Shown here piece after piece: positions 48,956 to 59,403 of a stretch of 64,000 nucleotides of DNA (position 1 is the stretch's first letter; every line of letters begins with the position of its first letter). This stretch comes from Moringa oleifera (taxonomy: Eukaryota; Streptophyta; Magnoliopsida; Brassicales; Moringaceae). The notes beneath the pieces are model-generated. The model worked only from the letters and a program-made list of their open reading frames with translations, had not been told where the DNA came from and did no database searches. Where the stretch lies: NCBI GenBank assembly GCA_021397835.1, contig JAJFZO010000863.1:310001-374000 (forward strand), read 5' to 3'. The translations under genes and the position numbers were made by a program.

Positions 48956-50141
48956 AGAGACGTTACCAAAATTCATAACATTATTAGTACATCATACATC
49001 TATTGACAAAAAAAAAACTGTTTCAAAAAATTTTGGATTATATATACAAAATAATGTTATATACAATTGTATAATTTCTAATGAATTAGAAAAAATGTTA
49101 TATACAATTGTCAAATGTATATACAAAATAAATACATTGAATAAGAATAAAAAAATTGAATCAATGACTATCATCTACAGTAGAGTTGGCAAATATATAT
49201 ATTGCCATGTGATTTCTAATGACTGACATATCCTTGTCAGTGTATTTTAAATGTTTCCTAAGTAGTAAATGTTCTATAATATACAGCATGTGAGAACCAC
49301 AATTGCCACTGCAAAAAAAAAAAAAATTAAGAATAAGGAAAGACATTCACCAGGAAATTTTTTTATAATAACACATACTAGAAAAAAGACTTACCTTCTT
49401 CTTTGCTGGGGGACCTTGTTCTTTGGCTCTAAAGTGCATGAAAGTGGAAGATCCGGCATTTTGGCATCTGATTTTCGAATGAAATATCCGCCACTTGCTA
49501 TATAGCTAGTTAGCATAAATCTGAATGGATTTTGCTGTGGAATCCTCACTTCAGTTGGTATCTCTTGACAGAATGAGTCATAGACACGCAACGAGAATTT
49601 TCTCAGATCAATAACGACTAGGAGCCAGTGAGATGCCCCAACGTGGCAAGGAACCATCAGCTACATTAAATAATGTTTAAATATCATTGAGTACTCATAA
49701 TATGGAAAAAAAGTATATAAAGCATTACTAATGAAGACAACTAACCTTATTTACAGTGTCCCAAGCAGGACAATCTCTTGAAAATTTGCCTCGCACACGG
49801 TCTAGGAAATCTTCTTCCCATTTATGCGATTCAAAGTTCGAGTGTGCCGGAGGACAATCAGCATCTGGATCCTTTTGATATTCGTTGTAAATGTAATAAA
49901 ATGTTGTCTGTAACTTTGAACAATAAAACAAAGTCAACAAATAAATTGAATAGAAAATCAGATAAATAGTCTTAATGATTAATGAACTTACATATAGCCA
50001 AGGATCACAGATGCAGATATCTTGTGCATATTGCTCAGGTAGTTCCTTTTGCCTTCTTCGAAGTGTGTGTAAATATGCATCAATATGCTGGTGGAGACAT
50101 CAGAAAAGTGATATTATCAGTACTATGAATATACAAAATCA

Positions 50142-50398
50142 AGGTACGAATTCTAAATTTAGTTACGATAATATGAATCATGTTACGAAATCAAGGTAAG
50201 AATTTTAAATTTGGTTACGATGCTATGAATCATGTTCGAAATAAGGGTATGAATTTTAAATTTGGTTACGATACTATGAATCATGTTACGAAATAAGGGT
50301 ACGAATTCTAAATTTAGTTATGATACTATGAATCATGTTACGAAATAAGGGTACGAATTCTAAATTTGGTTACGATACTATGAATCATGTTACGAAAC
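50142..50398 (-). repeat. 52-bp tandem array in the Ulp1-like gene
   Basis: GTTACGAT (one variant GTTATGAT) recurs at 50162, 50214, 50265, 50317 and 50369 with ACTATGAATCATGTTACGAA between. Read in the gene's sense (minus), the core is ATCGTAAC. It lies in the intron between exons 49990-50095 and 50452-50537. Confidence 0.85.
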
Positions 50399-51740
50399 AA
50401 AAGCATGACATTTAAGCAAGCAATAATGTAGTGTAAAAAATTGAAAAACTTACAGAGTCATCGATCCACTCATCATTGTCAATTAGGACTTTGAACCGGT
50501 CCACGCTGACTGAATGGCCAATGCCTATGTTGCGACTGAAGGAAATGAAAAGAAACTGTGAGAAAAAAATTTAAAAAAATTAAATTCAAAAAATTAGTAT
50601 GCAACACATATGCAATACTTACTATGACTGGCCCTTCATGAAGTCGTTGAATGCAACGATGATCTTATCTGATATTTTCAGCTTCGCACTGACCATGTGA
50701 GTGGACTTGGCTTTCTTATGCCCAGTATTAAGGTTAACATATGGACTGCACAGTTGTCTTGATCGTTTACAAGTCCTGACAACCGGCATCACATTGTCGG
50801 TGGCCTCAACTAGGACAAGAGCTAAGTCCCTTACTGCCGTCCTTTTGGGTGACTCTGCAGATGGCAATTCTTCATCTACCACAGCAGGAGCCCCGAAGTT
50901 GTCACTGCATGGGAATGCAGTGACAACTTCTTCCATTGGCCCTGCAGTGGCTTCTGTTTCGTGGCATTGCCTTGCAGGAGCCAACCCCTCTTGGGCTGAG
51001 TCTGCCATAACACCTTAAAAAAACAAACAATGTACTGAATTAGAAAGTCATATTTAATACATACATTTAATAATGTTCTAAAGAAAGAAAAATATCATTA
51101 GTAATACACGAAACAAAAAATACAGTTGAAATAGATTAGAGAACTACCTCATTGGAAACTGGATTTGGCATAGGTGGAAACGAGTCTCGGTCACCAAATC
51201 CATATCCTTGTAGAGATATTTGGATGGATTTCAGGATCGCCATTTGCTCCTGATGGCGTCCTTCGTTGTCTGAGTCCATACGATTTACCCTCGCCTCGAG
51301 AAGATCCAATTTCGACTCCATAGCAATGAGACGATGGTAAACATCTAGATCCCGTTCGACCCTTTCAGCGCTAGGTTCCTCCCGCTCAACATCCCTTTCT
51401 TTCAGGTCCGGCTTTGACTCGTCGACAATTCGTTCTTCTTGAGTAGGAATCCTCTCCCTTACCTTGAAAGTTTTGCGCAAAGAAGAAGACGAATTTGTAG
51501 CCCTGTTTCGATTGGGAGACTCTACGATTTCGTCATTCCGAATCGATCATTGGGCAGGCACAACACTGTCTTCAACCCCAACATAGTATGAGGCTTGACG
51601 CTCGGCAGTAGTTGGCTTCAAATTTAGCTTAGCCCCCATCTGAAAATTCAAATAAAGTTATGAAATTAATAATGAATATACGAAAATGAAACATTAAGGC
51701 ACAACATAAAAAATTTTTGAAGATAAAAAATTAGAGAAAG

Positions 51741-51975
51741 AGGGCACGAAATTGAAAAAGTAAGGCACGAAATAGCTGAATGAAGGCACGAAGTAGAGAA
51801 ATAAGGTACGAAATTTAGATGGAAGGCATGAAGTAGAGAAATAAGGTACAAAATTTAGAAAGAAGGCACGAAGTAGAGAAAGAAGGTACGAAATTTAGAA
51901 AGAATGTACGAAATAGAGAAAGAAGGCACGAAATAGGAAAGAAGGTACGAAATGGAGAAGATGGTACGAAATTAC
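51741..51975 (-). repeat. 20-bp tandem array in the Ulp1-like gene
   Basis: About twelve units of the form AGGYACGAARTAGAGAAAGA, mostly 20 bp, alternate GGCACGAA and GGTACGAA. On the sense strand the core is TTCGTACC/TTCGTGCC. It lies in the intron between exons 51160-51640 and about 51977. Confidence 0.85.
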
Positions 51976-52977
51976 TTACATTGTTTGTGAAGATTTTCTT
52001 GCAATCTCCATTATGGGGCCTGCGATGGAACCTCCATCGACAAATTCTTGGCAATGGCAAGTCGGATCCTGACAACCTCATGCCATGCATGTTGGTAGCA
52101 GGAATGACTTCAAAGGCAAAAACCTGTGAAAAAAATGAAAATGAAGTTATAATTGATTAATATAAAATTCAATGAAACTTTAAAAAAATAAAATAAAAAA
52201 TTTCAAACAAAATCCTTACATGTAATGCCCATACGAAGCCGTAAGCATTATAGCTCACCCCATCAGCATCCCTGATTCAATTTACAACTGCCTTCTTGAA
52301 ATGCAATATGGAGTTGCAGTAGACCCAGGTGCCCCATGAAAAGCCATTGAAAGCCTCTAAATTGTCTACTAAATGAAACTGCCATGTAGGGACCTGTTGC
52401 CGCTCATCATGGCCTTTGATGAACCCGTTCAGCAAATACAACAACCCCAGCTTTAGTTTATCATCTTTGTCCTCAAGCTCTCCTTGTAGTAACCTCGTCT
52501 TGATGCTACTACCATTAACCTTATCCCTCCCCCCGAAGTATTTGGCTAGGATACCAGATGGAGTAGCTTCAATATTCTCTGTATCCGGTAGCTCGCCAAA
52601 CTTCAATCCAGTGATTGGGCAAAATTTCACTTTGCTGAAACGAACTTCATTCTGCCCAAGTCTGAACCACATTTCGTCCTTGTAGTTCTGCTGAATCTCC
52701 CGAAGTAGTAGATTATGGACAATAATCCCTGAGAAGTTAAAATCGGCGTGCAAATGTAGGAAATGCCCTAAACAGGTCCCTCTGAATTTCTCCTTCTCAG
52801 AGTCATCCAAAATTGTCCTTAGAGTGGGGATGACATCATTGTCACAGTGCTTGAGTATCTTTCCAGTCTTCCACGACTCTTTGGGGGTCACATATGGCTT
52901 CTGAGAAACAAGGCTACTTGCCATCTGCATTTAATCCAAAAAAAAAAGGGTCAAAAAATCGATTTTTCATTCAGTAA

Positions 52978-53295
52978 TTATGGTACGATTGTTTTAAACA
53001 AGGTACGATTTAAGCAAATAAGTTACGATTTCAAACATATAAGGTACGATTTAAGCAAACAAGTTACGATTGAAAACAAAAAAGCTACGATTGAAAACAA
53101 AAAAAGGTATGATTGCAGCAAACAAGTTACGATTGAAAACAAATACGATACGATTTCAGCAAACAAGTTACGATTTTCAACAAATAAAGTACGAATTAAG
53201 CAAACAAGGTACGATTTATGCAATCACAGTACGATTGCATAAAAAAACAGTTCCATTACCAAAATAGGTTACGATATCATTAAATAGATACGATT
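52978..53295 (-). repeat. 20-21-bp tandem array upstream of the DUF1985 exon
   Basis: About fifteen units of the form ARGTTACGATTGAAAACAAA or AGGTACGATTTAAGCAAACA, spaced 20-22 bp. The sense (minus) core is AATCGTAAC/AATCGTACC. It sits in the leader or first intron of the Ulp1-like gene, directly before its ATG at 52930. Confidence 0.85.
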
Positions 53296-54019
53296 ATTAT
53301 TATGAGGTCACGAATGCGATGAACCGTTGCATATAGATGCACCTAAGCCAAGAAATATTGGAGCCAACAAACCAGAAAATGAAGACCTAAGCATGCGATA
53401 CCTATATACATATACCCAGAGAAATTTTTGGGTTTCAATGTATCAAAAGAAAAATGAAAAATAATACACCGTGATATCCAAACATAGCAGATTCCAAAAC
53501 CAATACAAAATCAAAAGAAAATGATTCAAAAACTATTGGAAAAGCTTTCAAACCCATAGAGTAAACTCAAAAAAATTAAAAAATCGTTGAATCAAATATG
53601 AGGGAAGGATTTCATCCGTGGGTATTCAATAAGCAAAAAACCCACAGAAATTTGAGTAGAATAGATGCTTGAAATCATACCTCTATTGATTTTTTAGTGA
53701 TTCAGTAGCTTGCGGATATTATTGAGGAAATGTTGATTTGCAACGAAAGCAAAGAAATCAACAGACATCGAATGAAGAGAGCTGAAACTGAATGAGCTAA
53801 GTGGTAAAGCTTAGCGCCAGAATTAGGAGAGAGGGAAATAAAGACGTTTGAGATGTTTGACTTTTCATATTCTGTAGTTGGACAAGTAAGTAATTGTACA
53901 TCTGCTGTGAAGGGTAATTTTGTCTTAAAGTGTCTAAAAAGTGTTAAAAACAAATACATTACTAATGTTAGTTATTTACGTAAATATCCTTATACGGGTG
54001 ATTAAAAAAGAGTTTTCCT

Positions 54020-54029
54020 TTAAAATTTA
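54020..54029 (+). repeat. Candidate target-site duplication, right of MULE
   Basis: TTAAAATTTA, identical to 44931-44940. Confidence 0.4.
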
Positions 54030-54529
54030 AAACGATTAAAAATAAAATAATTTAATAAAAAATATAAATTTGGATATAATAAATAATATTGCACCAAATA
54101 TAATCCAACATTATTAATTATATTAATTTGATATCCTCAAAATTCATAATTTGATGCTTTATTAAAAAAAAAATTAACACCAATTTGATACGTTAATGCG
54201 TGAAAAATAGATTGAAAAGTCATGTTCCGCCTCTTCTATGAGAATCTCATCAAATTGGACATAAGTGGCCTAGGGATTCTAACACTAAACTATTATCATT
54301 ATGACCAAAATACCCATGCTTTCTCTCTCTAACCGCCTGAAAATTGCGAAGCACATCTTTTACTGCCCCAAGTAGCAAAAACAGCAACGCCACCTTTAAC
54401 TGCCTTTGTTTGAGGGAAGAGCTCTCTCTCTCTCTCCCTTCTCTCTGTATGAGTGATCTGTGTAACCCTCTAAGAAATTTTGGGGAGGAGCAAAAGCCCT
54501 AAGCATCTTTGTAGAAGACGCAACTTCAA

Positions 54530-57500
54530 ATGAGTAGTAACACTACCGCAACAGCAAGGCCACCACCACCGCAAAATGCTTGGATTGATTCCTACCAAAA
54601 GTTGCTCCCTCAATGGCAATCTCTTGTCCTTTCTCAACAGGTAAATTTCCTGTCATCATCCTCATATCACCAAATATTGAATAATCATTCTTTTTCCACT
54701 TTACCTCTCCTTTTCCTTTGGCTCCAATGTCTTGTTGATATTTGCTCCCTTGAAGCTTTGTCTCTCGACTGTTTTAGGGTTTTTACTTCATTTCTTATTA
54801 CTTTCATTTTCCTGATTGGAAACTCAGGCTATTCCCTATCTTCCTTTTCCTCCTTGTCTTTCTCTTTTGTTTCTGTTTGTATCAGTGCCTCTGAGTATTC
54901 AATCATTTACTGATTTCTGGGGAGAATAACTTTCTTTCATGGCTTCATTTTTTTCCCCTGGTGCACTATATGTGTAATTTCAGTAATCAACTTTCGTTCG
55001 GAGCTCCCTCGGTACTAAAAGAGGCATATAGGTGTTCCAGGTTTCAAAACTTGACAAGCTTCCTTGATGTGTCTTAGCATACAAGCAAATTTGCTAATAT
55101 AACCAGCAAGTGATCTTAATTTTTCAGTTTATTGTGTATATTAGCAAAGCTTGTATAAATGATATAAGTAAATTATTTTAGACAGTATGGCATTTCATTT
55201 TATTTTTTCTTTCACAATTAATATTTTTGATGCTATGTTTTTGTTGGCAGCCGGCAATACCGATTACTATATCTAGAGTTAATCAGTTTGATGCTGCAAG
55301 ATTGGATGTTGAGATGTCCGCCATGTTAAAAGAGCAATTGGTCAAGGTCTTCTCTTTAATGAAGGTATCGGTTTTTTGTCATTAAAAATTATGAGTAGGT
55401 AATTTTGATATCAAATTTAATTGGTAATGACATCCCTTTAATTTTGTTTCTTTAATCTTGTTGGAATTAGCCAGGAATGCTTTTTCAATATGAACCAGAA
55501 CTTGATGCATTTCTTGAGTTTCTCATTTGGAGATTCTCAATTTGGGTGGACAAGCCTACTCCTGGAAATGCTCTTATGAATTTGAGGTATAGAGATGAAC
55601 ATGCCGTGGAAACAAGAGGGAAAGGTAAGAAGGTCTGGCATTTCTCTTTTATGCTGCTACTTAAAAGAAACTGTGTGTGTGGTAATTCACATTTTTCAGG
55701 TATTGCTGTAAATTATTTTGATATTCTTTCAATCTGTGGCAAACATCTAGGCCATGTTGGGGTCTGGGTATCCAGAACATTATATTAAGTTAGGACTTTC
55801 ATAGTAAAATTGATTATATGCATCTATTTGCGGATAGATATGGATGTATATTGAAATGATTTGATGTTGACTTGAATCAGTATTAACTACTCTTCTTCCT
55901 ACTGGAAGAATGCAGATGAATGTTCTTGTTTATTTATTGGTTCCTCTTGTGAACATTTAGAAGTTTAATGACCTTAAACCATTGAATTGTATTCTGTCTC
56001 TTGGTTGTGGTTTTTTGATTCTTTTGACAAGAGAGTTTCTAGCTCCGTGACTACCTGTATGACATTCAAGTCCTTTCTTGCTTTTTTTCTTAGAAAAGAA
56101 ATTAATGTCATCTTGTTTTGCTCTGCAAAATAAAAATAGAACCAAGAAGTGGGCCTGATGCTGTGATAAGGAACTTGTATTATAAATTGTTGAAATTTGA
56201 ATTCCTAAATAACCATTTTCTGTTGCAGCTTTGGTGTCATTTTTTGTTTTAATATAAGCAACCTTATGATGTATATTCATTTTTGTAACTCGTATTGTCA
56301 TGTTTATCATACAGTCAGAACAGGTTTAGAAGGACCAGGACTTACTGTTGCTCAGAAGATTTGGTATTGTGTTGCAACTGTTGGTGGTCAATACATCTGG
56401 GCTCGTTTGCAGTCATTCTCTGCTTTCCGTAGATGGGGTGATTCTGAGCAGGTAGTACTTTTTGCTAGTCTTTCTCTTCATGTTTTTACTAGGAAAAATG
56501 AATTTCACTGTTTTTTCCAGCGGCCATTTGCAAGGCGAGCATGGATGTTAACACAGCGCATAGAAGGACTTTATAAAGCTGCTTCGTTTGGCAACCTACT
56601 CATATTTCTTTACACAGGAAGGTATAATTTATCCTAGATTTAAGGAATTTATGCTTTTGGAAGGTAGTAGAGAAAATAAGTACATTTAATAGGACCAAAA
56701 GAGTAAGGAGAATTGCTTTAGGTTGGAATTCGGTAATGGTCATTAGAAGTCTTATCATTACAATTAGCTAACATTTTTGTAATATTTTAATAGTGGTGCT
56801 CTATATAGATATGCTATTCATTACTGTAATCACATACTACTGGCCAAGATGAAAAGTACTGGTTGGTGAATGCGGACTTAATTCGATACATGTTGAGCTA
56901 AAATTCATCATTCATCATACATGAAGCCGACGTGTGATTTAACCAGTCTACTGTTGGAAGGAGTTGTTTCTATTGTTCTTCACTATTTCTCTTGATGCTT
57001 TTATGTTTATATTGATGGAATTGTAGACCTTTTGTTGACAGCATAAACAGGATCATGATGTACTTGACTAGTTTTTGAAGTGTCCCTTAGATATATCCCT
57101 CAGTCTTTTGAAATTTATATGGGTGTTCTATTTCTAAATGGCATAATAGGGTCTTGCTCTGATGCAGGTATAGGAACCTCATTGAAAGAGCTTTAAGAGC
57201 AAGGCTTGTCTACGGGAGCCCTAATATGAACAGAGCAGTCAGCTTTGAGTATATGAATCGCCAGCTAGTCTGGAATGAATTCTCGGTATATTGTTTCTGT
57301 TAAAAGATAGCATTGCGAATATTGGGTATTTGGAAAATTAATTTAAGACTTACATGTTTTCTTATATTATAATAAACTTAACGACGCTAGCAACTATTTG
57401 CTGACTACCCAAACTAAGTTAACTGGCTGAGGCTTTCCTGTCATAGTTGTCTTGTGAATTTATTGGAAGCTTAAATTCAGGAAATATCCTATTCAGGAAT

Positions 57501-59403
57501 GTTTCTTTAGATCTAATGGGTTGTGATTTTGAGATATTGATGGACTTTCAAATTATTCTAGACTTTGCTGATATGACCATGCATAGTTAATATTGAGATA
57601 TCAATTGATAGGTGCTACATGTAAACTGTGCTTGATGGTTGTCAAATAAAATTGATATACAGAATCCGAAACTGCAGAGATTTTTTTGTTTTTAACAACA
57701 CAATAACTATTGGCTTTATGGTTTGACTTTCAACATCGGAAGGATTTTAAGTACGGAAGCAATGTCATTGGATCTTTGTAGTTGTAGCCAATGGAATAAA
57801 AAATTCACCTCTGTAAGCATGGAATGTTTGTTATCTTTCAGAGAAGGACAGAGGATGGTTCTGATGAAGATCATAAAGCATTATAGATGGAAATCATGCT
57901 AGTTGACTTATAAGAGTTCAGTCAACCAACACCTGAAGAAAATGGAACGGTTGTACAGATATTTAGAAGAGTTGATGCTTTTCTTGGAAGGATTATCACT
58001 TCGAAGTTGGAAATTGGCTATTAATGACATAAAAGCTCAACCTAGACTCCAAGAAATAACCATAAGATGCTTCAGAACTCTTATAATATATTCGCTGTCA
58101 CTGAATTTTCCAATTATTGTTGAATTGCAAGAATTCACAGTTTTTTTCCCTGGATACGAAGTCACCATAAAGCTAAAACTAACCTGACTTGGAGTTATTA
58201 AATTAATGTCTTAGTCTATTCCCTTCAAGATTAGCCACTGTTAAGTATTGGATTAGAGCTTGAAGTTCCACATGAAAAGAACTCTAGGTTGCCTAAATTG
58301 AGATTATATGAATGTTATGAAGATGACACAGGAGATAAGATCTTTGATGATCTCTGTGTTAGAGTAAATTGAGCTGCTTCAAGTTGTTCACTGGGTTGGT
58401 AGTAATGTTTGAGTTGAGTTTAGTATTAGTAATTTGATTTCGTGAAAGTATCAATATCCTGTTTATTCTGTATTTAGATTGATTTATTTTACTGAAAACC
58501 TAGCAATAATAGTAGAATAGAATCTTGTTCAGATTGGAGATGTATGTTTCCCTTTCTTTTCCACTACACCTTAGCACTATTTTATGCTCCCATCTTTATC
58601 AATGAATTATGTTTTGGTACTTACTATGTCAGGTAATGTGCAGGAAATGTTGTTGTTGCTTCTTCCTCTTCTTAACTCCTCAACGTTTAAAAATTTCCTT
58701 CTGCCATTTTCAAAGAATAAGTCCACTAGCTCTGCAGCGGATGAAACGACTTGTCCCATTTGTCAGGCGATTCCAACCACTCCCTTTCTGGCTCTCCCTT
58801 GCCAGCACAGGTACAAGCTGAATTCTCTCTCGTCTCAAGGATTTTTTACTTTTACAAGTCTGCCTTAAACAGGGTAGTAGATGGAAATGTAATAACTAAG
58901 TCCTACTGGCACGAAGAAAATTTGAGGTGGACCATATAATTACTGTCATTTGGGCTAATTTTGTTCGACCATATTCCATAAATGCATGCTGATAAACACA
59001 CCGGGATGACAGATAATAGCCTAGTTAAAAAACTCTCACTACATTTTTTTTTTCTTGTTCAGTCATGAGGAAGGTGGTGATGTAGATTATTTCTTGATCC
59101 TTCATGGTCTTATATAGGATACATTACGAAATTTGTGTGGATGAATGTATGTTGTTCTGGCTAATTGTTAGAAAAGATTTGCAGCTTTTTCGAATTAATG
59201 AAGAAAGAAAAATCTGGCTTGTATTGTATGCGGGATGATTTTACATGGAATGTGCTATAATGTCCAATTGCAGGTATTGTTACTACTGCCTGAGGACACG
59301 GTGTGCGGCAGCTTCAACGTTCCGGTGCCCTAGATGTAGTGAGCCAGTGATTGCCATGCAGCGGCTCGGTAGTGTAGCCGACCATAAGCCTTCTGGTAAT
59401 TGA
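54530..59403 (+). CDS. PEX2: Peroxin PEX2, peroxisomal RING E3 ligase
   Basis: Eight exons, 54530-54640, 55251-55364, 55471-55624, 56315-56451, 56521-56621, 57168-57285, 58644-58810 and 59274-59403, join in frame to 343 residues, close to the plant PEX2 length. The N-terminus has AWIDSYQKLLPQWQ and ISRVNQFDAARLDVEM; the middle has RTGLEGPGLTVAQK. The RING finger spans exons 7-8: CPICQ, LPCQHRYCYYC and CPRC, with all eight metal ligands visible. PEX2 sits in the peroxisomal membrane with PEX10 and PEX12 and ubiquitinates the import receptor PEX5. The leader begins in a CT-rich stretch (54427-54445). The MULE ends about 0.5 kb upstream and may have altered the promoter. Intron 6 (1358 bp) is unusually long and holds unexplained sequence. 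Confidence 0.93.
57850..58370 (+). other. Gene-like sequence inside PEX2 intron 6
   Basis: Fragments such as RTEDGSDEDHKAL, LYRYLEELMLFLEGL and SRLPKLRLYECYEDD can be read in plus frames, but stops separate them. The text does not look like a usual AT-rich intron. It may be a captured gene fragment or transposon piece. Family not recognised. Confidence 0.3.

Larger units (their letters stand above)
49161..52930 (-). pseudogene. DUF1985/Ulp1-like (C48) protease gene of the MULE, two stops
   Basis: The minus strand starts at the ATG of MQMASSLVS and opens with a DUF1985 exon (SGIIVHNLLLREI, KFCPITGLKFGELPD, KLGLLYLLNGF). A TGA at 52277 interrupts it before IRDADGVSYNAYGFVWALH. Further exons follow: about 51977-52120; 51160-51640, with a coiled-coil-like AMESKLDLLEARVNRMD and one TGA near 51548; about 50626-51008, basic and Ser-rich; 50452-50537; 49990-50095; 49745-49925; 49395-49660; and 49161-49308. 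The protease triad residues look present: His in ASHWLLVVIDL, Asp in LRVYDSF and Cys in GNCGSHM. Ulp1-type proteases cleave SUMO-like modifiers. The role in MULE biology is unknown. Confidence 0.8.
44941..54019 (+). mobile_element. Mutator-like element with mudrA-like and Ulp1/DUF1985 genes (Kaonashi/CUMULE type)
   Basis: The element of about 9.1 kb holds a mudrA-like transposase on plus and a DUF1985 plus Ulp1-like protease gene on minus, converging near 48.5-49.2 kb. This is the layout of Ulp1-carrying MULEs such as Arabidopsis Kaonashi and melon CUMULE. The ends are only weakly inverted: inside the left end GTTTGGTTTTTTTAGCACTT and AAAAATACCCTTG resemble the right end read on minus, ATTTGTTTTTAACACTT and AAAATTACCCTTC. 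Candidate 10-bp duplications flank it. Five tandem arrays with a TCGTAAC-like core fill its non-coding parts. It inserted between the THA8-like gene and PEX2, about 0.5 kb upstream of the PEX2 start codon. Confidence 0.8.

Noticed and set aside
51741..53295. CRISPR-like regular arrays
   Set aside because: The units are 20-22 bp, imperfect and directly adjacent without unique spacers, inside a plant transposon. They are tandem repeats, not CRISPR.
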